NCBI GenBank assembly: GCA_039934635.1
Contig: JBDTLT010000236.1
Span: 1-8,341 of the forward strand
From: DATLFA01 sp039934635
GTDB taxonomy: Bacteria > Actinomycetota > Acidimicrobiia > Acidimicrobiales > WLNW01
Length of the DNA: 8,341 nucleotides
Direction of reading: 5' to 3'
The notes under the pieces were generated by a model. It did not search any database. It was not told the DNA's origin and saw nothing but the letters and a program-made list of their open reading frames with translations. Shown here piece by piece: positions 1-5,489 of this stretch. How positions within the stretch are numbered: position 1 is the first letter of the stretch; each line of letters opens with the position of its first letter. A program made the translations under genes and the position numbers.

Positions 1-332
1 GTTTGGCCCAAGCGTTCCGCGATCGCGATCAAACTGGCGTCGGTGCCGCCGAGGGGCAACGTCTGGTACGTCGTTACGAGAACTCGGATTCGTTCCCAGT
101 CTCGAGCGGTCAGGTCCTCGATGAGCAGCATCTGGTCGATGATCGACTGGTAGAGCAGCGATTCCGCGACAGAGCCGAGTTCACGTTCGATGAGGTAGCT
201 GCATTCGGCAATCACCATCGCGGTCGTGACCAACGGCCCCGATGCGGCCTCCAGCAACTCAACACAGCGCACGTGAAATCGGTCAGTGCGGTCCGTCGCG
301 GCGACCAGCACGCCGGTATCGACAATGAGCAC
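1..332 (-). CDS. vapC: VapC-like PIN-domain toxin, C-terminus cut by window edge
   Basis: This is the toxin of a type II toxin-antitoxin pair. PIN-domain VapC proteins are Mg2+-dependent ribonucleases that usually cut tRNA or rRNA and stop translation when the antitoxin is lost. I translated 110 codons on the minus strand from a GTG at 332. The N-terminus reads MLIVDTGVLVAATD, with the first PIN acidic residue at D5. The second acidic site is E43 in VIAECSYLIE, and the third is D98 in LPLGGTDASLIAIAERLG. The expected final acidic segment lies beyond the left edge, so the gene is partial. No Shine-Dalgarno is visible. The start lies only 2 nt past the antitoxin stop, which suggests translational coupling. 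GTG was chosen because it places the PIN beta-strand right at the N-terminus. The RNA target cannot be told from the sequence. Confidence 0.9.
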   Translation of the reverse strand, partial: MLIVDTGVLVAATDRTDRFHVRCVELLEAASGPLVTTAMVIAECSYLIERELGSVAESLLYQSIIDQMLLIEDLTARDWERIRVLVTTYQTLPLGGTDASLIAIAERLGQ

Positions 333-334
333 GG

Positions 335-565
335 TCAGTCGCGCCCGAACCCGTCTTGTAGAAGCTCGTCAATTTGATGGCTGATGCCCGCTTTGGACGC
401 CCCTGCCCCTATGAACGCCAGCTTCCGTCGAGGGGTTTCTGCGGGCTGGGCAGGAAGATGCTCCGCGAGCTGCGCGATGAGTTCGTCGAGGGTGATCCCA
501 CGCCGTACCGCCTCAGCGTTGAGGCGGGCATGGGTATCAGCGGGGAGCTCGATCGTGACCGGCAT
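335..565 (-). CDS. vapB: VapB-like ribbon-helix-helix antitoxin
   Basis: This 76-aa protein is probably the antitoxin that binds and neutralises the downstream PIN toxin and represses their shared promoter. Residues 2-7 (PVTIEL) look like the DNA-contacting beta-strand of an RHH/CopG fold. Two helices follow, at about 9-22 and 24-38 (TLDELIAQLAEHL). The C-terminal part (RRKLAFIGAGASKAG, then HQIDELLQDGFGRD) resembles the toxin-binding tail of actinobacterial VapB proteins. The reading frame stays open upstream to about 760, but that stretch has no domain character. The ATG at 565 begins exactly at the RHH strand and sits 7 nt after a good -10 box, so I chose it. The gene order (antitoxin, 2-nt gap, toxin) is typical of vapBC operons. 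Confidence 0.88.
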   Translation of the reverse strand: MPVTIELPADTHARLNAEAVRRGITLDELIAQLAEHLPAQPAETPRRKLAFIGAGASKAGISHQIDELLQDGFGRD

Positions 566-601
566 GGTTCTCAGTGTAGAAGCCGCGTCGACCCCCGTGA
601 C
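566..601 (-). promoter_or_regulatory. Putative leaderless vapB promoter with overlapping inverted repeat
   Basis: Read on the minus strand, TACACT (578-573) matches the TANNNT -10 consensus and lies 7 nt before the vapB ATG. Transcription would then start at or next to the A of the start codon, giving a leaderless mRNA. No Shine-Dalgarno is present, which agrees with this. The -35 position (about 601-596, GTCACG) is weak. An imperfect inverted repeat, TTCT (568-571) with AGAA (578-581), overlaps the -10 box. It is extended by GG/CC with one bulged base. It is a plausible VapB operator for autorepression. The -10 and repeat are seen directly; the operator role is inferred. Confidence 0.45.
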
Positions 602-710
602 GGGGCGATCTGAGCACCTTGGCCATGGAGGCTCGGTCAGACACAGCGGCGGTCGCTGGCTGGTGTCGCGATCTCGCGCCCTCCCAGTCCTCTCAGCTGG
701 CGCGGACCTC

Positions 711-719
711 AGTTTGTCA
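711..719 (+). promoter_or_regulatory. Shared 9-mer upstream of first sigma gene, possible -35
   Basis: AGTTTGTCA occurs here, about 93 nt before the first sigma start, and again at 3169-3177, about 70 nt before the second. Its TTGTCA core resembles a housekeeping sigma -35 element. No convincing -10 stands at the matching distance in both places, so the call is weak. The remaining 566-811 region holds two GGCCATGG palindromes (621-628, 755-762) and a GGCGCGCC palindrome (725-732), with no other gene visible. Confidence 0.25.
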
Positions 720-811
720 TTGCCGGCGCGCCATGCCGTACTGGTCGTCATCTCGGCCATGGCAATCTGTTGGGGTGTGGATCAGCGGCTACGGATCATT
801 TTGACGTATCG

Positions 812-1312
812 ATGGAACCTTTCTCCTTCGGCGAGCGTCGTGTGGGGGTGGAAGAGTTCGCGTTGGCGTACGCCCGGTCGAAGGCGCACCTGATTCGGAC
901 GGCTGCGCTGATTACCGGCGACGACGACGTCGCTGCGGATGTCGTGGCCGAGGTATTCGCTCGGGTGTTGCCGCGTTGGCGAGCCGGGAACGTTCTAGAT
1001 CTCGACGGGTATCTCTATCGTTGCGTCGTCAATGAATGCATCTCGGCGATAAGGCGACGCCGCGCTGTCGAGTGGCGCCCCGGGTCGACGCGTGATCATG
1101 CGGAGCAGATCGCCGACTACGAACTCGTCGCGCAGCTATTGGCGACGCTGAAGCCAAAGGTCCGCGCGATGGTCGTGCTGCGGTTCTTCGGTGACCTCAC
1201 GGAGGCGCAAACCGCGAAGATCGTGGGCGTCCCCGTCGGAACGGTGAAGTCGTCGATCTCGCGAGCACTGGAAAGTTTGCGTGGGTCGCTCACGAAAGGA
1301 GAAGTCGGATGA
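812..1312 (+). CDS. ECF RNA polymerase sigma factor, SigE-family-like (module 1)
   Basis: This 166-aa protein should direct RNA polymerase to a small set of stress or envelope promoters. Region 2 spans about residues 14-84, including the DVAADVVAEVFARVLPRW helix and DLDGYLYRCVVNECISAIRRRR, which would contact core polymerase and the -10. Region 4 spans about 102-157: LLATLKPKVRAMVVLRFFGD, then a helix-turn-helix, LTEAQTAKIVGVPVGTVKSS, for the -35. The pattern matches the actinobacterial SigE-type ECF family. The ATG at 812 gives a normal length. The frame also has a TTG at 770 and a GTG at 842, and none has a strong Shine-Dalgarno, so the start is uncertain. The stop overlaps the next gene by 4 nt (ATGA), so the membrane protein downstream is its likely regulator. 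No classical ECF autoregulatory promoter (GGAAC/CGTC) was found upstream. Confidence 0.9.
   Translation: MEPFSFGERRVGVEEFALAYARSKAHLIRTAALITGDDDVAADVVAEVFARVLPRWRAGNVLDLDGYLYRCVVNECISAIRRRRAVEWRPGSTRDHAEQIADYELVAQLLATLKPKVRAMVVLRFFGDLTEAQTAKIVGVPVGTVKSSISRALESLRGSLTKGEVG
1295..1304 (+). promoter_or_regulatory. Strong ribosome binding site for the 579-aa membrane protein
   Basis: AAAGGAGAAG lies inside the end of the first sigma gene, with its GGAG core 7 nt before the ATG at 1309. It fixes that start and shows that the overlapping gene is translated in its own right as well as by coupling. Confidence 0.75.
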
Positions 1313-3048
1313 TCGATACCGAACGGGTACTGCGCGACACGCTGCGCGAGCGCGCCGAGACGGTCAAGGTCCCGGAAGACTTCGACGCGAGAGTTAACGC
1401 GATGGGACGACGAATCAAGCTTCGGCGGCGCCGCCGAGGGGCCGCGGTGGTGTTGTGCGTCTTTGCGGTCGCGGCTCTCGTCGTGGGCTTGTTGGTGGTC
1501 GACGATGATTCAGGCTCCGATCTCGTGGTGGCAGGATCTGTCGGTGCTTCTTCGACTGTGGCGCAGTCGATTGCCACCTCTCTTTCGGCGGCGCAGCCGA
1601 ATACAACTACCGCGTCGACGGGTCCCTCGGCGCAGTGCCGCGGCGGTGATCTGGTGGTCATTCTTGGGCGCAGCGGTGTCGCGGCGGGCACTTTCTCGCA
1701 AGTCATTCTGTTGACCAACACCGGCACGAATGCGTGCTCGCTGGCCGGTCAACCGAAACTCGAGGTCTTGGTACGCCAGAATCCGAGCGATCCGTCCGCC
1801 ACGCCATTGGCGGTCCCGTTGGTCATCCCGGATCGAGAACCGAATGCCGCACCGGCGACAGTGACATTGCGGACGGGTCAGAGCGCGCAAGTCGAGCTGT
1901 ATGGCTCCACGGTGCAGAACTATCCGAACCGCAAATGTCCGGGCGACAAACTGCCTGACTCCACCGTCGACAGTCGCTTCCTCATCCCGGATGACCCAAC
2001 TGCAGGTTTTGGTCCGCTCCCGATGCACGACTACATCTGTAGCCCGACGATCACCGCGTTTCAGCCCGCCGCCACAGCCGACGTCGCAGTGCGCACGTTC
2101 ACTTCGCCACTCGGTCGCCGGGTGGCACCCACGGCGGTGTGGACTGGTTCCGAGCTGATGGTGTGGGGCGGCGACAACGGGTCGGGCAACAACGTGCAGT
2201 TCACTGGCTCGCTGTTCAATCCGACCAACGGAACATGGCGGCCGATGTCGAGCACTGTGCTGCGCGGCGCTCCCGTCGCAGCGGTGTGGGCGAAGGATCG
2301 CGTCGTGTTCGCAGCCAGCGAAGTCGCGGTGTACGAACCGACAAGCGATCGATGGTCGGGCTATCGAGGCGGACTCCTCGAGAAGAACGCTCCACTGCTC
2401 GCGTACACCGGCTCGGATGTCGTTGGTTGGTTCTTCGAGATCGGCACAGGCGGAACAGGACTGCGCGTCAATCCCGCGAACACACAGATCACCGAGAACG
2501 TCGCGTCACCACCGGCAGCGATCGGCTACGACGCTACGCCAGTGTGGACTGGCCGCGAATGGATGATCTTCCCCGCCACCGGCAGCACCGGCATCGCCTT
2601 TGATCCCAGTGCGAATCGCTGGCGAACCGTGCCCGCCGCGCCCGTCAACTTCGTGTCACGCGGACTGGTCACTTGGACAGGCACCGACGTCATCGCCTAC
2701 GGCACAACCGTGCGCCAATCCCACCTACTCACCGGCGCCGCGTACCACCCCGACACCAACACCTGGGAACTCCTGCCCACCATCCCCGTGCTCGCCTCCA
2801 CCCTGGCAGTCGGCAACTCCTTCGACGCCGGCCCACGCCTCACTTGGAACGACGACCACGCCCTACTGTCCACAGGGGCAACCGACACCGCCCTCGCGCT
2901 CTTCGTGATCGATCCCTATCTGACCCGCACCCAACCCACACCGCCGCTGCCATCACCACCAGAAAAGGGAACCCCCCTCATCTCTAGCGGAAGCGAGGCA
3001 TTCCTCCTGCTCCAAAGCGGCGAACTCGCTGCAATCACCATTCGCTAG
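1309..3048 (+). CDS. Putative anti-sigma/sensor: TM protein with DUF4232-like and Kelch-like propeller domains
   Basis: This 579-aa protein is probably the membrane partner of the sigma factor that overlaps it; that role is inferred from context. Residues 1-43 form a basic cytoplasmic segment (VPEDFDARVNAMGRRIKLRRRRR). Residues 44-64 are a transmembrane helix. A Ser/Thr-rich linker follows to about 108. Residues 110-250 resemble DUF4232, with the hallmark LLTNTGTNACSLAGQPKLEVL and four cysteines (110, 143, 210, 244) that could form two disulfides outside the cell. From about 265 to the end, Kelch/galactose-oxidase-like repeats pair a W-T-G strand with an NPTNGTW-type turn: FNPTNGTW 303-310, YEPTSDRW 342-349, FDPSANRW 431-438, YHPDTNTW 479-486. 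No HxxxCxxC zinc anti-sigma motif is present. The ligand is unknown. It could instead be an envelope protein that is merely co-expressed with the sigma factor. Confidence 0.8.
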   Translation: MIDTERVLRDTLRERAETVKVPEDFDARVNAMGRRIKLRRRRRGAAVVLCVFAVAALVVGLLVVDDDSGSDLVVAGSVGASSTVAQSIATSLSAAQPNTTTASTGPSAQCRGGDLVVILGRSGVAAGTFSQVILLTNTGTNACSLAGQPKLEVLVRQNPSDPSATPLAVPLVIPDREPNAAPATVTLRTGQSAQVELYGSTVQNYPNRKCPGDKLPDSTVDSRFLIPDDPTAGFGPLPMHDYICSPTITAFQPAATADVAVRTFTSPLGRRVAPTAVWTGSELMVWGGDNGSGNNVQFTGSLFNPTNGTWRPMSSTVLRGAPVAAVWAKDRVVFAASEVAVYEPTSDRWSGYRGGLLEKNAPLLAYTGSDVVGWFFEIGTGGTGLRVNPANTQITENVASPPAAIGYDATPVWTGREWMIFPATGSTGIAFDPSANRWRTVPAAPVNFVSRGLVTWTGTDVIAYGTTVRQSHLLTGAAYHPDTNTWELLPTIPVLASTLAVGNSFDAGPRLTWNDDHALLSTGATDTALALFVIDPYLTRTQPTPPLPSPPEKGTPLISSGSEAFLLLQSGELAAITIR

Positions 3049-3112
3049 CCAAAGCACACAACAGACTTGCTTGCGCTGGGGTTGAAGCCGCCACGAGTAC
3101 GTCCACGCGATG

Positions 3113-3150
3113 TCGTCGCGTTCGCTACCCCGCTCGTTTCGTCGCGTTCG
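3113..3150 (+). repeat. Perfect 12-bp direct repeat upstream of second sigma gene
   Basis: TCGTCGCGTTCG occurs at 3113-3124 and again at 3139-3150, with starts 26 bp apart. The pair sits in the 198-bp gap between the two modules, upstream of the second sigma start at 3247. It could be a binding site for a dimeric regulator, or chance in GC-rich DNA. Nothing else gene-like is seen in 3049-3246. Confidence 0.4.
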
Positions 3151-3168
3151 TTGGGACTGACCCTCCGA

Positions 3169-3177
3169 AGTTTGTCA
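3169..3177 (+). promoter_or_regulatory. Second copy of AGTTTGTCA, possible -35 for module 2
   Basis: This is an identical 9-mer to the one at 711-719, again upstream of an ECF sigma gene. Both copies are preceded by a GACC-TC-like stretch (706-710 and about 3158-3165). It may mark a shared promoter. A clear -10 at 16-18 bp spacing was not found. Confidence 0.25.
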
Positions 3178-3246
3178 CAGCGAGCGTGGTGTCGGTGTTG
3201 TAGCTGTGTGGAAAGAGAGCGAACGAGCGGACCGCTGGTGTTTGAT

Positions 3247-3822
3247 ATGGCGGTGGATGGCGGGTCGGGCGTGGGGCGTGACGGTGTTCGCCGTAGTTCG
3301 CCAGTTCGCTCCTCGTCGCGGGTCGACAAGATCGATGAAGACGCTGCGATCTTGGAGCCGATCTATGAGGACCTCGTGCGACTCGCGGCTGCGGTTGATC
3401 CGCGCAATCCTGACCCTTCTGATCTTGTGCAGGCAGCGCTAGAGCGGGTGCTTCGCCGTCACGGCTTGGCCGAACTCGACAATCCGGTGGGCTACATATC
3501 GACGACGATCGTTCGGCTGGGAGCGAACCGGCGGCGGGCCGAGCACCGGCTTCGGCGTTTGGTCTCCCGTTTGGGCTCGGTTGACGCTGGGTCGGTGGGC
3601 AGCGCCGAACGGGAGTACGTCTCCAATGCGGAGACCGTGCGATTGCTCGAACAGTTGACGCCGTCCGAACGCGCAATTGTGTACCTCCGTTACATCGAGG
3701 CCCTGGATTATCTCGAGATCGCTACCCGCCTTGGTTTGACCGAGGCGTCGACCCGCCAGCGTGCCTCACGAGCATTGCGACGGCTGCGTGCAGGCATCGA
3801 GGAGACGTTGCACGATGAATGA
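3247..3822 (+). CDS. ECF-type RNA polymerase sigma factor (module 2)
   Basis: This 191-aa sigma factor is clearly different from the one at 812-1312. Region 2 covers about residues 38-103: IYEDLVRLAAAVDPRNPDPS, LVQAALERVLRRHGLAELDN and PVGYISTTIVRLGANRRR. Region 4 covers about 128-183: LLEQLTPSERAIVYLRYIEA, then a helix-turn-helix, LDYLEIATRLGLTEASTRQR, and a basic end. The frame is open back to 3067, but residues upstream of the ATG at 3247 are low-complexity and unlike a sigma factor, so I start at 3247. A GTG at 3238 is an alternative. There is no good Shine-Dalgarno at either. The first 30 residues are Ser/Arg-rich and have no recognised domain. The stop overlaps the following membrane-protein gene by 8 nt, repeating the arrangement of module 1. 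Confidence 0.85.
   Translation: MAVDGGSGVGRDGVRRSSPVRSSSRVDKIDEDAAILEPIYEDLVRLAAAVDPRNPDPSDLVQAALERVLRRHGLAELDNPVGYISTTIVRLGANRRRAEHRLRRLVSRLGSVDAGSVGSAEREYVSNAETVRLLEQLTPSERAIVYLRYIEALDYLEIATRLGLTEASTRQRASRALRRLRAGIEETLHDE
3799..3804 (+). promoter_or_regulatory. Ribosome binding site for the 487-aa membrane protein
   Basis: GAGGAG ends 10 nt before the ATG at 3815, inside the end of the second sigma gene. It supports 3815 as the start rather than the in-frame ATG at 3761, which would place 54 nt more inside the sigma gene. Confidence 0.6.
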
Positions 3823-5278
3823 CTCGAGACTCAAAGAAGCGCTCAGTTCGGTTTCGCGGGCCACGCCGCGACGCGACGCCCGCACCGTGTTGCAGCGTGC
3901 CCATTTGGCGGTGCAGCAACGTCGCCGCCGTCAACGGCTTGTCGCGGCCGGGATGGTCGGGTTGTTCGTGGCCGCTGGGTCGTTGTGGTCGTTTAACCGC
4001 GAGGACCGCGACACGGTTTCCGTTGTCGCTGACGCGCCGTCCACAACCAGCCAGACCGCGCAACCGCCTCTTGCCACCGCCGGGGTAGCCGCATCGCCGT
4101 CGATTACCGCGACGGTACCGGTGAGTGGAGGACGCATGCCGATATTGGCTGCGGCCAACGCGGTGTGGGTCGGCTCGCAATCGAGCGCGCTGGTGCAGCG
4201 GATCGACCCGGCCACCAATCGCATCACCGGCGAAGTCCAGCGCAGCGAGCCCACGACCGCGCTCGCCGACGCGTTCGGCGCGGTATGGGCATGCGGCCCC
4301 ACTGCGCTCGATCGCATCGACCCGACCACCCTTCGAGTCACCAACACGTACCCGACCCGATGCGTCTCCGGCCTCACCGCCGGGTTCGGGTCGCTGTGGG
4401 TTGTCGCCGGTACGACCGTCGTACGCCTCGACCCCGCAACCGGAACCGAGCAGGCCCGCATCGCGGTCTCCGGAGGAACCTGGGGCATCACCACCACCAC
4501 CACTGCGGTGTGGGTCGCCGACGGTCACGCCGGGCCCGGGCGCGTGAGTCGCATCGACCCGAACACCAACACCGTCGTCGCCGAGATCGCGTCTCCGGTG
4601 CGGACCCGCAATCTCGTGGCAACCGACAACGCCGTGTGGATCACGGGCGAAGCCCGCGAGACCAACATCTCGGTACTGCGGTTGGATCCCGCGACCAACA
4701 CCATCGTCGCCACCTTTGACGCCCCGAGCGACGCGACCGGCATCGCCCGCCTCGGCGACTACATCTGGGCCATCGGGTATGCGGGCGACGTCGCCGTCAT
4801 CGACACTCGCACCAACAAAGTCGCATACCACCAACGATTGACCGCTCCCGGAACGATCCTCGGCGGTGACCGCCTCGCCGCCGGATTCGGCAGCATCTGG
4901 ATCGGCAGCCAACAGCCCGGCCTCCTCAGCCGAATCGACCCCGGCACCTATTCGCCATCACCAACTTCGGGCTCGCCATCGCTGGTCGGTTCATGGGTGG
5001 CGAACCAATCCGGTCGACAACCGAACGACCCCTCGATCGAGTTGAACATTCGCGCCGACGGCACATTCATCGCGAACGACGCGTGCAACCTCATGCAGGG
5101 CAAGTGGGGATCAACGAACAACGCCACGCGGGTGCAGTTCGAAGACGTGGCGTACACCGCGAGGCTCTGCATAGGACGGCCTGACGTGACCGGCCCCCTG
5201 AAATCCGCCACGATCCTCGACAACGATCGCCTCGAGGTCGTGGGCAGCATCGGAACGTTTGTGTTCGTGAGGAAGTAG
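3815..5278 (+). CDS. Putative anti-sigma/sensor: TM protein with seven-repeat propeller and META/HslJ-like domain
   Basis: This 487-aa protein is probably the membrane regulator of the sigma factor just upstream, inferred from overlap and architecture. Residues 1-41 are a basic cytoplasmic tail ending RRRRQR. Residues 42-58 form a transmembrane helix. A Thr/Ser/Pro linker reaches about 105. Seven repeats follow, each with an AVWV-like strand and an RIDPATNxI-like turn: 116/128, 156/166, 193/203, 231/245, 273/288, 316/327 and 360/372. This is the pattern of YVTN/NHL or virginiamycin-B-lyase-like seven-bladed propellers. Residues 389-487 look like a META/HslJ-type domain: SLVGSWV, IELNIRADGTF, DACNLMQGKW and YTARLCIG, with Cys424 and Cys452 able to pair. 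No zinc anti-sigma motif is present. No catalytic lyase residues could be confirmed, so a sensing or scaffold role is favoured over an enzyme role. Confidence 0.8.
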   Translation: MNDSRLKEALSSVSRATPRRDARTVLQRAHLAVQQRRRRQRLVAAGMVGLFVAAGSLWSFNREDRDTVSVVADAPSTTSQTAQPPLATAGVAASPSITATVPVSGGRMPILAAANAVWVGSQSSALVQRIDPATNRITGEVQRSEPTTALADAFGAVWACGPTALDRIDPTTLRVTNTYPTRCVSGLTAGFGSLWVVAGTTVVRLDPATGTEQARIAVSGGTWGITTTTTAVWVADGHAGPGRVSRIDPNTNTVVAEIASPVRTRNLVATDNAVWITGEARETNISVLRLDPATNTIVATFDAPSDATGIARLGDYIWAIGYAGDVAVIDTRTNKVAYHQRLTAPGTILGGDRLAAGFGSIWIGSQQPGLLSRIDPGTYSPSPTSGSPSLVGSWVANQSGRQPNDPSIELNIRADGTFIANDACNLMQGKWGSTNNATRVQFEDVAYTARLCIGRPDVTGPLKSATILDNDRLEVVGSIGTFVFVRK

Positions 5279-5282
5279 CCCG

Positions 5283-5296
5283 CGCCAGGGCTGGCG
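5283..5296. terminator. Possible short hairpin after module 2
   Basis: CGCCAG (5283-5288) and CTGGCG (5291-5296) are perfect inverted repeats starting 5 nt past the 5278 stop. The 2-nt loop means the real stem is probably 5 bp with a 4-nt loop. No T-run follows on either strand, so it is at best a weak intrinsic terminator. Confidence 0.3.
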
Positions 5297-5416
5297 ACCT
5301 TCGTCGATCACAGCTCTCGCGTATTGTGCTTGCCAAGATAGTTGTGGTCGTCATTACTAGTGCAGACCCCTCTAGTTGCGGCGGCGGGGCGCTGAGTGTG
5401 AGCGACACCCCTCCAA

Positions 5417-5434
5417 CGCAAGCCTCGGGTTGCG
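5417..5434. terminator. Possible hairpin in the convergent intergenic region
   Basis: CGCAAGCC and GGGTTGCG around a TC loop form a stem with one mismatch. It lies 56 nt past the relaxase stop on the minus strand and could help end that transcript. It lacks a T-tract. The rest of 5279-5489 holds no gene that I can support. Confidence 0.25.
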
Positions 5435-5489
5435 CGGCGCGCTCTCAGGATCGCCACGACGGAACGGCGTAGTGGCCCACAAATCGCCC

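Noticed and set aside
1..377. 124-aa plus-strand ORF at the left edge
   Set aside because: It is antisense to the PIN toxin, whose conserved acidic residues are all on the minus strand.
566..760. Upstream extension of the vapB frame to 760
   Set aside because: The extension has no domain character. The RHH strand begins at the ATG at 565, right after a good -10 box.
621..762. Two GGCCATGG palindromes (621-628, 755-762) and one GGCGCGCC (725-732)
   Set aside because: They are short GC-rich palindromes expected by chance at this composition. No larger symmetric structure joins them.
3067..3246. 60-residue N-terminal extension of the second sigma factor
   Set aside because: The residues are low-complexity and Arg/Ser/Cys-rich, overlap the direct repeats, and are unlike any sigma N-terminus. 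Start at 3247 preferred.
3722..4912. 396-aa minus-strand ORF opposite the second propeller gene
   Set aside because: It is a Gly/Asp/Arg-rich shadow of the propeller repeats with no recognisable domain. The plus strand has an SD, a TM helix and seven clear repeats.
5356..5376. ACTAG...CTAGT inverted repeat in the convergent gap
   Set aside because: A 5-bp stem with an 11-nt loop is too weak to call a terminator or an attachment site.
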